Shown here: in pieces, positions 24,223 through 31,953 of the stretch
Numbering within the stretch: the stretch's first letter is position 1
Layout of the letters: each line of letters begins with the position of its first letter
Origin: Bog-950 sp964423405
GTDB taxonomy: Bacteria > Bacteroidota > Bacteroidia > Chitinophagales > LD1
NCBI GenBank assembly: GCA_964423405.1
Contig: CAYREY010000013.1
Span: 1-64,000 of the forward strand
Reading direction: 5' to 3'
DNA: 64,000 nucleotides
Program-made: the position numbers and the translations under genes
The notes under the pieces: model-generated
The model's database searches: none
What the model saw: only the letters and a program-made list of their open reading frames with translations
What the model was told of the DNA's origin: nothing

Positions 24223-25041
24223 TTACCTTAAAATATACGCCAGGTAAACTATCAGCATTACCGCCCCAACAGCAAACGTATAGTTTAGTTTGTAGCTATA
24301 GCCGTTGTTTTCTATCCGCTTTGCATGCAGGTAAGTGGCCAGTAATCTGCCTGCCCCCTGGCCGGCAAACAGTAGCTCTGGCATACCGGTTACGCGTGCA
24401 ATAAGCGCAGTAAGCACAAACAGGGTGCTTTCTACCACCCCTAGGGTAGCCAGGTGGCCGGCGTAGTCTATTTTCTCTTCAAAGGTGCGGTTATATACCT
24501 GGCTGGTAACCATAAGCGCAACAAAGTACAACAGCACCATAGCAAACAACATAATTACATTGCCGACACCTGCTATTAAACTAAACACATAAATACCCAG
24601 TGCTGTATAACCTATGCCCAACACTATCAGCGCTATGCGCCAGCCCAGATGAAAATCGGGTGCGCAATCGAAACCAATACCACCATAGAATGAGCCGGCT
24701 ATTACCCGGCGGTTGTAAGAGATAAACTTATACAGCGGAGTCAGCATTTTTTTAAACCACCGGTGTGCAAGTAATGGCTTTAACACCGGCAGGGCGTTGG
24801 CCACTATCAGCAGCAGCCCATCTAATCCATATAATACTTCGCCGGTTTGGTTATCTACCAGTGGTATTTCGTGACGGGCGCGGTCTTTATCCAGCATAGC
24901 CAACATACCGGTGTCGGCCTCTGCAAAACTTTTGCGGCCGTCTTTATCCAGCATACCCTTGCTTACAAATGCGTTGCTGTAGGCATCGCACATGGGGCAG
25001 GTGTTATCGTATATCAGGGTTTTGTTTTTTAAGGTTTTCAT
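24223..25041 (-). CDS. DCC-family (DUF393) thioredoxin-like protein fused to a membrane domain
   Basis: 272 residues. The N-terminal part begins LIYDNTCPMCDAYSNAF (Cys15 and Cys18, CPMC), the DXXCXXC pattern of DUF393 proteins, thought to be thiol-disulfide oxidoreductases. From about residue 130 it has four or five hydrophobic helices ending LNYTFAVGAVMLIVYLAYILR. It was probably co-transcribed with the upstream small membrane protein: once the false gap is collapsed their spacing is 7 bp. Substrate unknown. Confidence 0.8.
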   Translation of the reverse strand: MKTLKNKTLIYDNTCPMCDAYSNAFVSKGMLDKDGRKSFAEADTGMLAMLDKDRARHEIPLVDNQTGEVLYGLDGLLLIVANALPVLKPLLAHRWFKKMLTPLYKFISYNRRVIAGSFYGGIGFDCAPDFHLGWRIALIVLGIGYTALGIYVFSLIAGVGNVIMLFAMVLLYFVALMVTSQVYNRTFEEKIDYAGHLATLGVVESTLFVLTALIARVTGMPELLFAGQGAGRLLATYLHAKRIENNGYSYKLNYTFAVGAVMLIVYLAYILR

Positions 25042-25049
25042 ACATGGTT

Positions 25050-25259
25050 ATTTAAGTATGTGGAATTCGCGTTCTTCTATAAAATCGAGTTCTTTTTTGC
25101 AGAGNNNNNNNNNNNNNNNNNNNNNNNNNNNNNNNNNNNNNNNNNNNNNNNNNNNNNNNNNNNNNNNNNNNNNNNNNNNNNNNNNNNNNNNNNNNNNNNN
25201 NNNNATTTAAGTATGTGGAATTCGCGTTCTTCTATAAAATCGAGTTCTTTTTTGCAGAG
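25050..25259. other. Scaffold gap (100 N) flanked by an exact 55-bp duplication
   Basis: Bases 25105-25204 are N. The 55 bp before the gap (25050-25104) are identical to the 55 bp after it (25205-25259). The simplest reading is two contigs that overlap by 55 bases, a common k-mer size, joined with a default gap. Collapsing one copy and the Ns gives an intact stop for the small membrane protein (…REFHILK then TAA) and an ordinary operon spacing. Confidence 0.9.
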
Positions 25260-25592
25260 CACGGTATAGGCTACCAAAACTATTTGCGGAACAATAACGA
25301 CTAACCATACACACGTTACGGCATTAATTAGCCCGCCAAAGGCCATTGCAATAAGTAGTATCAAATAAGCCAGCGAACCGAAAAAGTGCCTCACTCTCCA
25401 CCGGAAGAAGCCTATACTTTTATGCTCCATTACAATATGCGCAAAGCTGCTACATAACAGGTAAAAGCCTATTACAAACTGTATGCCTGCTATTACAACA
25501 GGCACAGACCAAAATGCTATAGTGCTTACTACACTAACTACTATAAGCGCTAACTGCACATAGTAATCATATTTTAAAATGGTTGTTTTCAT
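25205..25592 (-). CDS. Small multi-pass membrane protein (runs into assembly gap)
   Basis: After collapsing the duplicated 55 bp the product is 129 residues: MKTTILKYDYYVQLALIV... with four hydrophobic helices and the polar end CKKELDFIEEREFHILK. The TAA stop is visible in the left-hand copy at 25049-25051. No family is recognised. A palindromic operator lies 22-42 bp upstream of the start, matching one before the GbsR/MarR regulator gene, so this is probably the first gene of its regulated operon. Confidence 0.7.
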
Positions 25593-25613
25593 ACAGATGT
25601 TCTTATTTTCTAA

Positions 25614-25634
25614 ACTTTCAAAATAAATTGAAAC
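25614..25634. promoter_or_regulatory. Imperfect palindromic operator for the GbsR/MarR regulator
   Basis: ACTTTCAAAAT followed by AAATTGAAAC: the left arm is identical to the perfect palindrome before the regulator gene, and the right arm differs at about three positions. It lies 22 bp upstream of the small membrane-protein start. Confidence 0.55.
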
Positions 25635-25647
25635 ATAGTTTGCTTTT

Positions 25648-25674
25648 AAAACCCCTGCTCTTCGCAGGGGTTTT
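25648..25674 (-). terminator. Rho-independent terminator after the GbsR/MarR regulator gene
   Basis: AAAACCCCTGC-TCTTC-GCAGGGGTTTT: an 11-bp perfect stem directly after the regulator stop on the minus strand. It separates the regulator from the operon downstream. Confidence 0.8.
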
Positions 25675-25679
25675 GGTTA

Positions 25680-26192
25680 TTACTTAGCTACCATCTTCAT
25701 AAGCGTTCCGTAAAACCAGTTTTTATCGGCCAGCATCAGTTTATCGGCAATACGGTCCATGCTTTCGGCATAGTTGTCTATGTCTTCTACCATTTTTATA
25801 AAGGCTTTGTATTCATCTTTCTTTACATCCTTATCATCTATCATTTTCAGGTCGCGCAGGGTTTTGCGCAGCGGGTCTATTTCGCGTTTGCGGCGTTCGC
25901 GTATAATTTTTACCGCTACTTTCCATATATCTTTTTCGCCGGCAAAGTACTCTACGCGTTCGCCCAGCCTGGTTATGCGTTCAGCCAACCCCCAATCTAT
26001 TAAAGCCCGCATGTTCATATTTACGTTGCCGCGGCTTACATCCAGCAGCTCCATTATCTGGTCGGTAGTAAGTGGTTCGTTGCTCACCAGCAGCAGGGCG
26101 TGTATTTGCGCCATGGTGCGGTTAATACCCCAGTTGGTACCAAAAGTACCCCAGGCTTCTACAAACTTTGTTTTGGCTTCGTCCAGTTTCAT
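25680..26192 (-). CDS. GbsR/MarR-family transcriptional regulator
   Basis: 170 residues. The winged helix includes NRTMAQIHALLLVSNEPLTTDQIMELLDVSRGNVNMNMRALIDWGLAERI (about 22-75), the GbsR-type HTH, followed by a charged helical dimerisation region. A perfect 22-bp palindrome lies 28 bp upstream, and a diverged copy precedes the next gene, so autoregulation plus control of the downstream membrane genes is likely. Members of this family respond to small ligands (choline in Bacillus); no ligand can be assigned here. Confidence 0.88.
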   Translation of the reverse strand: MKLDEAKTKFVEAWGTFGTNWGINRTMAQIHALLLVSNEPLTTDQIMELLDVSRGNVNMNMRALIDWGLAERITRLGERVEYFAGEKDIWKVAVKIIRERRKREIDPLRKTLRDLKMIDDKDVKKDEYKAFIKMVEDIDNYAESMDRIADKLMLADKNWFYGTLMKMVAK

Positions 26193-26219
26193 GGTGTAAA
26201 GTTAAAGGCTATTTATTGA

Positions 26220-26241
26220 ACTTTCAAAATATTTTGAAAGT
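26220..26241. promoter_or_regulatory. Perfect 22-bp palindromic operator
   Basis: ACTTTCAAAAT immediately followed by its reverse complement ATTTTGAAAGT. It sits 28 bp before the regulator ATG, the right place to block its own promoter. The left arm recurs at 25614-25624. Confidence 0.7.
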
Positions 26242-26615
26242 TTTGTTTTCGAGGCCGGATGTGAGGCTTTTGTGCCGTAAGCTAAAGCATACGGCTGTAT
26301 AAGGAATACTGGTTTCATAACAGGCTAAAACCCGTGAAATACTTGCGCAACCTCGGCATATAGCAAACACGTGCATCTCTGAAACGAGCGGATGCCCAAA
26401 AGGGCATGCTCACCCATTTTGCTACCAATGCAAGTTATGGGCTGGTACTTGCGCTAGTGGATTAAAAGGTTTAGCTTATATATAATATAAATTAAACATA
26501 TATAAGGGGTGGGTTAACATCATAAAATTACAATAGCCTAAAAACAAGCCTGTTATGCGGCAGTGGGTTAACATTTTTAAGGGATAGCCCTACTTGGTGT
26601 ATGCTAAAAGGTAAA
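26242..26615. other. Structured intergenic region, no gene seen
   Basis: It contains a hairpin GAGC-GG-ATGCCC-AAAA-GGGCAT-GCTC (26386-26411), an inverted pair GCAAGT/ACTTGC near 26430-26453, a repeated ACTTGCGC (about 26341 and 26448), an AT-rich tract near 26476-26504 and two GTGGGTTAACAT motifs. It could hold a small RNA, but no family is recognised. Confidence 0.4.
26509..26574 (+). repeat. Paired GTGGGTTAACAT motif, locus A
   Basis: GTGGGTTAACAT occurs at 26509-26520 and again at 26563-26574, start-to-start distance 54 bp. The first copy is followed by CA and the second by TTTT. The same pair with 55-bp spacing occurs at 51964-52030. Both pairs follow an AT-rich TATATA-type tract. Confidence 0.6.
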
Positions 26616-26727
26616 CTACAAGTTCTTCAGCTTCTCCCACAGTTCGGGCAGCTTTTTAATAACAGCCACCTGCTTAGCAAAGGTACGGGCCTCTACTGCC
26701 GGTAGCCAATATAGGTTTTGCCGCCCT
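26616..26727 (-). pseudogene. Duplicated 3' end of the lpxD-like gene
   Basis: 112 bp matching the last 113 bp of the lpxD-like gene (27639-27751). There are six synonymous differences, a TAG instead of TGA stop, and one base deletion (near 26700) that shifts the frame. The rest of the gene is absent here. The copy begins 4 bp after the stop of the T9SS gene, so that gene sits between an intact lpxD and a second copy of the lpxD tail. Since the changes are synonymous, the copy probably came from a once-functional homologue, not random decay of a recent duplicate. Confidence 0.85.
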
Positions 26728-26731
26728 TATT

Positions 26732-27610
26732 CTACATAATTACAAGTGTACCTGTAGCAATAAATTCGCCGCGGCTAAGGTAGCGCCAGTAATACACCCC
26801 CGGCGCAATATGTGCTGTACTAATAATTGAGCTGGTATGGCTGATAGTTTCGGTAAGCACCGGACGACCCTGAATATCGTAAACAACAAGCGAACTACCG
26901 GGCTGGGGTGATGTACTGGTGTTAACAGTAGTAAACCCGCGGGCAGGATTAGGATACAATACCGGCCCCGAATCGCCTGCCGGTTTATCACCCGCACTAA
27001 GCTCTATACCCGGATCGCTGTTTGGGCTACCCCAGCTTTCGCCATTGGCTTTATGGTAATAGCGGAGCTGTTGCTGGCTGCCCGCTGCAAAGCCCGACAT
27101 ATATGAGTATCTTAAATATGAGACCTGACCCAATCCTGCAACATAGTTCTCGTCCCACGATGTTTCAAAGCACCCCCTTGATACATTATTCTGCAGCCGG
27201 CCACCATATAAAGTATTGGTATAAACTGAATCGTAGTGATTGTTACAAATTATATCAGAGTCGGTAAATTGATATAGTATAGAGGAGTCTTCCTCATTAA
27301 GCATATAACTAAACATAGCAGCGCCACCATAGTGCGGATAGTTTAGCGGATTAGTAATATGAGTATAAACAACATTACTGGTATGGGTATAACTTACCAC
27401 CTGCGCATTGGTGGTTTCTCCGGTAATCACGTACCATGCATACCCTTCAGCATAGGAATGCCAGTTATCGTCTACATCAATACGGAACGAATACTGAAGC
27501 GAATCGCCGGTTGCAAAATCAAATACCTCTCTGTAGGTACTCGGTGTAATCTGCTGGCCGTACGAGAAACCAAGCAGGCAAATAAATAGTGTAGTGTATA
27601 GTGTTTTCAT
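26732..27610 (-). CDS. Secreted hypothetical protein with T9SS sorting domain
   Basis: 292 residues. Signal peptide MKTLYTTLFICLLGFSYG (about 1-18). The extracellular domain is rich in Tyr, Ser, Asn and Thr, with no enzyme motif I recognise. The C-terminal type A sorting domain (about 215-292) has LYPNPARGFT, VYDIQGRPV and APGVYYWRY. It starts 28 bp after the lpxD stop and ends 4 bp before a duplicated piece of lpxD, so a 911-bp unit containing little but this gene is bracketed by direct repeats. This suggests recent acquisition. Function unknown. Confidence 0.85.
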   Translation of the reverse strand: MKTLYTTLFICLLGFSYGQQITPSTYREVFDFATGDSLQYSFRIDVDDNWHSYAEGYAWYVITGETTNAQVVSYTHTSNVVYTHITNPLNYPHYGGAAMFSYMLNEEDSSILYQFTDSDIICNNHYDSVYTNTLYGGRLQNNVSRGCFETSWDENYVAGLGQVSYLRYSYMSGFAAGSQQQLRYYHKANGESWGSPNSDPGIELSAGDKPAGDSGPVLYPNPARGFTTVNTSTSPQPGSSLVVYDIQGRPVLTETISHTSSIISTAHIAPGVYYWRYLSRGEFIATGTLVIM

Positions 27611-27638
27611 TTACTGAATTTACAAACAATTCAGCAAG

Positions 27639-28574
27639 TCATAAATTCTTCAGCTTCTCCCACAGCTCGGGCAGTTTTTTAATAACGGCCACCTGTTTAG
27701 CAAAGGTACGGGCCTCTACTGCCGGGTAGCCAATATAGGTTTTGCCGCCCTCCAAATTATTAGGTACGGCACTGGTAGCCATTACAATAGCATCGTCGCC
27801 AATAGTTATGTTTTTGTTTACTGCTACTTTACCATATAGGGTTACACGGTTGCCAATTCTGGTATTGCCGGCTATACCTACCTGCGCGGCTATAATACAG
27901 TGCTCGCCAATTTTTACATCGTGGCCTATGTGTACCTGGTCGTCCAGCTTGGTGCCTTTGCCAATTACGGTATCGCTGCTTACACCGGCATCTATGGTGG
28001 TACCGGCACCTATTTCTACATTGTCGCATAGCACTACGCGGCCGGCAGTATGCATTTTATCGTAGTGGGTTTTGTGACGTTTGTAGTAAAATGCATCGCC
28101 GCCTACAGTGCAGTTAGCGTGTACTATTACGTTATCGCCTATCTGGCTGTAAGGGTAAATGGTGGCGTTGGGGTGTATTACGCAGTTGCGGCCAATGGTT
28201 ACCTGTTCGCCCACAAACGCAGTTGGGTATATGTAAGTACCTTCGCCAATACTGGCCGTAGCACCTATATTACTCTGCGAACGTTGCTCTGGCTTAAAGC
28301 GCTGCGCCAGGTTGTTGTAAGCTACAAAGGGGTTATCGGTATACAGTAGCACCTTGCCGGGTATGGCGTCCAGCTTTTTGTTTATCAGTATTACTGTGGC
28401 TTTAGAGCGTAGGGTAAAGTCGTAGTACTTCTCGTGGTCCACAAAGGTAATGTCGCCTTCTTCTACGTTATGTATCTCGTTAAGCCCGCGCACCGGTATG
28501 GTATCATCGCCTATCACTTCGGCGTTGGCCCATTGGGCAACCTGGCCGGCGGGTATGGGGTTGGTCAGTTTCAT
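27639..28574 (-). CDS. lpxD: LpxD-like UDP-3-O-acylglucosamine N-acyltransferase
   Basis: 311 residues. An N-terminal uridine-binding-like domain (about 1-100) is followed by a left-handed beta-helix of hexapeptide repeats (IGEGTYIYPTAFVGEQVTIG...). The catalytic His is probably the one in DDQVHIGHDVKIGEHC. LpxD adds the N-linked hydroxyacyl chain in lipid A synthesis. Bacteroidota often carry a second LpxD-like paralogue, and no other lipid A gene is adjacent, so this may be the paralogue rather than the main enzyme. Its 3' end is duplicated at 26616-26727. Confidence 0.82.
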   Translation of the reverse strand: MKLTNPIPAGQVAQWANAEVIGDDTIPVRGLNEIHNVEEGDITFVDHEKYYDFTLRSKATVILINKKLDAIPGKVLLYTDNPFVAYNNLAQRFKPEQRSQSNIGATASIGEGTYIYPTAFVGEQVTIGRNCVIHPNATIYPYSQIGDNVIVHANCTVGGDAFYYKRHKTHYDKMHTAGRVVLCDNVEIGAGTTIDAGVSSDTVIGKGTKLDDQVHIGHDVKIGEHCIIAAQVGIAGNTRIGNRVTLYGKVAVNKNITIGDDAIVMATSAVPNNLEGGKTYIGYPAVEARTFAKQVAVIKKLPELWEKLKNL

Positions 28575-28659
28575 GTGGTGAATATAAGGGCAATGGCAGT
28601 ACTTTTATTATACCCTTTTTACCGGTGGCAGTTTGGCTTGTTATATACCATACCAACAC

Positions 28660-28688
28660 CCCCCAAAGGGTTTTGAACCCTTTGGGGG
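28660..28688. repeat. Perfect 29-bp palindrome between lpxD and gcvT
   Basis: The 13-bp arms CCCCCAAAGGGTT and AACCCTTTGGGGG surround TTG. The GC-rich CCCC/AAAGGG content relates it to the dispersed CCCCTAAA...GGGG repeats. It could also be an mRNA hairpin in the divergent promoter region. Confidence 0.6.
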
Positions 28689-28744
28689 ATACCAACAGCA
28701 AAACCAAATGATACCCGTACACTTCCGTATTCGCTTTTCTCCAT

Positions 28745-28752
28745 TACATTCG
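28745..28752 (+). promoter_or_regulatory. gcvT: Probable -7 box of gcvT
   Basis: TACATTCG, 19 bases upstream of ATG 28772, fits TAnnTTnG and parallels the boxes before serS and the sulfatase-fold gene. Confidence 0.4.
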
Positions 28753-28771
28753 CGCTACAAACAGAAAAAGC

Positions 28772-29872
28772 ATGTCTAACAGTTCAACTTCCGTAAAAGA
28801 AACCGCATTAACCTCATTACATATTCAACTGGGTGCTAAAATGGCCGCCTTTGCAGGCTACAACATGCCCATAGTTTACAGCAGCATAACAGCCGAGCAC
28901 AACGCCGTGCGTAACCACGTTGGTGTGTTTGATGTAAGCCACATGGGCGAGTTCAGGCTGAAAGGCCCTAAGGCGCTGGACCTGATACAACTGGTAACCA
29001 GCAACGATGCCAGCAAACTTACCAATGGTAAAATTCAGTATTCGTGCCTGCCAAATGACCAGGGCGGTATAGTAGACGACCTGTTGGTTTACCGTTGGGA
29101 TGAGAACGAATACTACCTGGTGGTAAATGCAAGTAACATAGAGAAAGACTGGAACTGGATAAGCAAGCATAATACCTTTGGTGTTGAGATGGTAAACATG
29201 AGCGATGATATGAGCCTGCTGGCAGTGCAAGGCCCCGATGCGGTTAAAACATTACAGAAACTGACTGAGACAGATTTAAGCGCTATACCATACTACGCTT
29301 TTGCGGCAGGTAAAATGGCAGGTTTAGATGATGTGATTATATCGAACACCGGTTACACCGGTGCCGGTGGTTTTGAGATATATGTGTGGAACAAAGATGC
29401 CCGCAAACTATGGGATGCTGTATTTGAGGCAGGTAAAGAATATGGTATAGCACCATGTGGCTTAGGTGCCCGCGATACCCTGCGACTGGAGAAGGCTTTC
29501 TGCCTGTATGGTAATGACATTAACGATACCACCTCTCCTATCGAAGCCGGTTTGGGCTGGATAACCAAGTTCAACAAAAACTTTATTAACTCAGATTATC
29601 ACCGTGCTATTAAAGAGAACGGCCCTAAGCGTAAACTGGTAGGTTTCGAAATTACCGAGAAAGGGAAAATACCACGCCAGCACTTTAAAGTAAAAGATGC
29701 TGCCGGTAACGAAATAGGTGAGGTAACCAGCGGCACACAGTCGCCTACCTTAGCCAAAGCAATTGGCCTGGCGTATGTAGCTGCCGACCATAGCGCGGTA
29801 GGCTCTGAAATATTTGTAGAGATACGTAACCAGGCAGTTAAAGCTACCGTGGTTAAAACTCCGTTTTTATAA
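28772..29872 (+). CDS. gcvT: Aminomethyltransferase (glycine cleavage system T protein)
   Basis: 366 residues, normal length. The folate-binding T-protein signature includes AGYNMPIVYSS near the N-terminus, GVFDVSHMGEF, and NTGYTGAGGFEIYV (the conserved GYTGE region, here GYTGA). The C-terminal barrel has KIPRQHFKV and GEVTSGTQSPTLAKAIGLAYV. It moves the aminomethyl carbon from the H-protein lipoyl arm to tetrahydrofolate. gcvH and gcvP are not nearby. A dispersed inverted repeat follows. Confidence 0.95.
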   Translation: MSNSSTSVKETALTSLHIQLGAKMAAFAGYNMPIVYSSITAEHNAVRNHVGVFDVSHMGEFRLKGPKALDLIQLVTSNDASKLTNGKIQYSCLPNDQGGIVDDLLVYRWDENEYYLVVNASNIEKDWNWISKHNTFGVEMVNMSDDMSLLAVQGPDAVKTLQKLTETDLSAIPYYAFAAGKMAGLDDVIISNTGYTGAGGFEIYVWNKDARKLWDAVFEAGKEYGIAPCGLGARDTLRLEKAFCLYGNDINDTTSPIEAGLGWITKFNKNFINSDYHRAIKENGPKRKLVGFEITEKGKIPRQHFKVKDAAGNEIGEVTSGTQSPTLAKAIGLAYVAADHSAVGSEIFVEIRNQAVKATVVKTPFL

Positions 29873-29882
29873 ATAATATACC

Positions 29883-29985
29883 CGTCATTGCGAGGAGCAA
29901 GGCTTTGCGAGCGACGAAGCAATCTTTTGATTAAGTCAGGTTTGCGTTGTTGTTATTTGAAAACAAAGCCTCCCTCGCAATGACG
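29883..29985. repeat. REP-like dispersed element with GTCATTGCGAG termini, copy 1
   Basis: Starts CGTCATTGCGAG (29883-29894) and ends with its reverse complement CTCGCAATGACG (29974-29985). The left arm continues into ...GCGACGAAGCAATCT. A second copy is at 51147-51248. These termini match a repeat common in intergenic DNA of many bacteria; no transposase is visible. Confidence 0.8.
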
Positions 29986-29998
29986 ATAAATAATAACT

Positions 29999-31240
29999 AT
30001 GGCTATAATAAAACCATTTGAGGCAGTGCGCCCTAAACCTGAGCACGCCATTGAAGTATCATCGCTACCATACGATGTAATGAACACAGCCGAAGCACGC
30101 AAAATGGCTGAGGGTAACCCCAAGTCGTTTTTGCATGTAAGCCGTGCCGAGATAGATTTTGAAGAAGGTGTTGACGAGCATACCCAACCGGTGTACGATA
30201 AAGCCCGCGATAATTTTTACAAAATGATGGAAGATGGAATCCTGTTTCAGGATGCCTATCCGTTTTACTATGTGTACTCGCAGATAATGGATGGCCGCCG
30301 CCAAACCGGTTTGGTAGCCTGCTCTAACATAGAAGATTACTTTAACGATGTAATTAAGAAACACGAGTTAACGCGCCAGGAGAAAGAAGAAGACCGCATA
30401 CAGCACATGGAAACGTTGCAGGCGCACGTTGGCCCTATATTTTTAACCTACCCCAACCATGCCGGTGTAGATGAGATTGTAGATAGCGTAATGCAGAACA
30501 GCGAACCGGTGTACGATATACTGACTACCGATGGAATTAAACATACCGTATGGGTAATAAAGGATGGTGATAAGATTAGCCGGCTTACCGAAATTTTTGG
30601 CAAAGAAATACCGTACACCTACATTGCCGATGGGCATCACCGCACGGCATCTGCCGCCAAGGTGGGGTTAAAGCTAAAGCAGCAAAACCCCGACCACACC
30701 GGTAACGAAGAATACAACTTCTTTTTATCGGTATTATTTCCCGATAACCAACTGGCTATAATGGATTATAACCGGGTGGTTAAAGATTTGAATGGCCACA
30801 GCGATGAGGCATTTTTAGCCGAAGTAGCTACAAAGTTTGATGTGCAGCCAACCGCTGCCGAAGTAAAGCCCACACAGCTACACCAGTTTGCCATGTACCT
30901 TTCGGGTAAGTGGTATACACTGGTTGCCAAACCAGCGATTATTAAAAACGACCCTATAGGCATACTGGATGTAACCATACTGGATGAGAATGTACTTAAC
31001 CCACTACTGGGGATAAAAGATGTACGTACCGATAAGCGCATAGATTTTGTGGGTGGTATACGTGGTTTAAAAGAGCTACAACGCCGGGTAGATAGCGGCG
31101 AAATGAAAGTGGCCTTTGCACTATATCCGGTATCGCTTAAGCAACTAATGGATATAGCCGATAGCGGTAAAATAATGCCCCCTAAAAGCACCTGGTTTGA
31201 ACCCAAACTGAGAGACGGGTTGTTTAGCCATTTGTTCTGA
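29999..31240 (+). CDS. DUF1015 family protein
   Basis: 413 residues. Family signatures: KPFEAVRPKPEHAIEVSSLPYDVMN at the N-terminus and YIADGHHRTASAAKVG (about 205-220), whose DGHHR motif suggests metal or phosphate binding. The C-terminal end KSTWFEPKLRDGLFSHLF is also typical. The biochemical role is not established; the family is often found near serine-biosynthesis genes in Bacteroidota. Cytoplasmic, no signal peptide. Confidence 0.92.
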   Translation: MAIIKPFEAVRPKPEHAIEVSSLPYDVMNTAEARKMAEGNPKSFLHVSRAEIDFEEGVDEHTQPVYDKARDNFYKMMEDGILFQDAYPFYYVYSQIMDGRRQTGLVACSNIEDYFNDVIKKHELTRQEKEEDRIQHMETLQAHVGPIFLTYPNHAGVDEIVDSVMQNSEPVYDILTTDGIKHTVWVIKDGDKISRLTEIFGKEIPYTYIADGHHRTASAAKVGLKLKQQNPDHTGNEEYNFFLSVLFPDNQLAIMDYNRVVKDLNGHSDEAFLAEVATKFDVQPTAAEVKPTQLHQFAMYLSGKWYTLVAKPAIIKNDPIGILDVTILDENVLNPLLGIKDVRTDKRIDFVGGIRGLKELQRRVDSGEMKVAFALYPVSLKQLMDIADSGKIMPPKSTWFEPKLRDGLFSHLF

Positions 31241-31245
31241 TAACA

Positions 31246-31953
31246 TCAAAACACTCTTTTTACAACAGCGTCTTTCAACTCGCGGCTTACAGGTATTTGC
31301 TGACCGGCTACCTCTATACTGTTACCGGTCATAGTCTTAACCTGGCTTAATGCTACTATGTACGACCGGTGCACGCGCATAAACATTTCTGCCGGTAAAG
31401 CCGCCTCCATGTTTTTCATACGCTCGTATGTAATTATACGACCCGCAGGGGTGTAAATTTTTATATACTCCTGGTAGGCTTCTATATAATGTATATCGGT
31501 AAAGGCTATTTTTATAAGCCTGCCGTTAGCTTTTACAGTAATAAACCCATCGGCAGGTTTTACATCTGATGGTTCAGGTTTTTGTTTACGGGCAAGCACG
31601 TAATCGCGCGCTTTATCTATGGCTTTTAAAAATCTATCGTACGAAAATGGTTTACGCAGATAGTCAGCGGCATCCATATCAAAGGCATCGGCGGCAAACT
31701 CGCTGTAGGCGGTGGTAAATATTACTACAGGCTTTGTAGTAAGCTGCGCAAAAAACTCTAACCCGTTTTGCTGCGGCATTTGTATATCCAGCAGCAGAAT
31801 ATCGCAACTATTTGTATTAAGCCACTCTGCCGCCAGCAACGGATTGCGGAAAGTAGCAGAAAGGCTAAGTCCCTTAGTGTGGCCTACGTACTGCTCTATA
31901 ATACGTAAGGCAGGGGCTTCATCATCTATAGCCACACAGGTTATGTTGTCCAT
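31246..31953 (-). CDS. LytTR-family response regulator
   Basis: 235 residues. The receiver domain has an acidic pair near 10-12, phosphoacceptor Asp56 (LLLDIQMP) and a conserved Lys about 103 (LRKPF). The C-terminal LytTR DNA-binding domain (about 135-235) includes FITVKANGRLIKI, ERMKNMEAALPAEMFMRVHRSYIVAL and IPVSRELKDAVVKRVF. It overlaps the histidine-kinase gene by 13 bp and forms a two-component pair with it. Confidence 0.95.
   Translation of the reverse strand: MDNITCVAIDDEAPALRIIEQYVGHTKGLSLSATFRNPLLAAEWLNTNSCDILLLDIQMPQQNGLEFFAQLTTKPVVIFTTAYSEFAADAFDMDAADYLRKPFSYDRFLKAIDKARDYVLARKQKPEPSDVKPADGFITVKANGRLIKIAFTDIHYIEAYQEYIKIYTPAGRIITYERMKNMEAALPAEMFMRVHRSYIVALSQVKTMTGNSIEVAGQQIPVSRELKDAVVKRVF

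Noticed and set aside
25077..25592. A 171-residue protein read through the N gap
   Set aside because: The part across the Ns is meaningless and the last residues repeat the pre-gap sequence. The real protein ends at ...REFHILK.
26509..26574. A minimal CRISPR array
   Set aside because: Only two 12-bp repeats with no further units and no cas genes; the same pair occurs elsewhere with unrelated spacer sequence.
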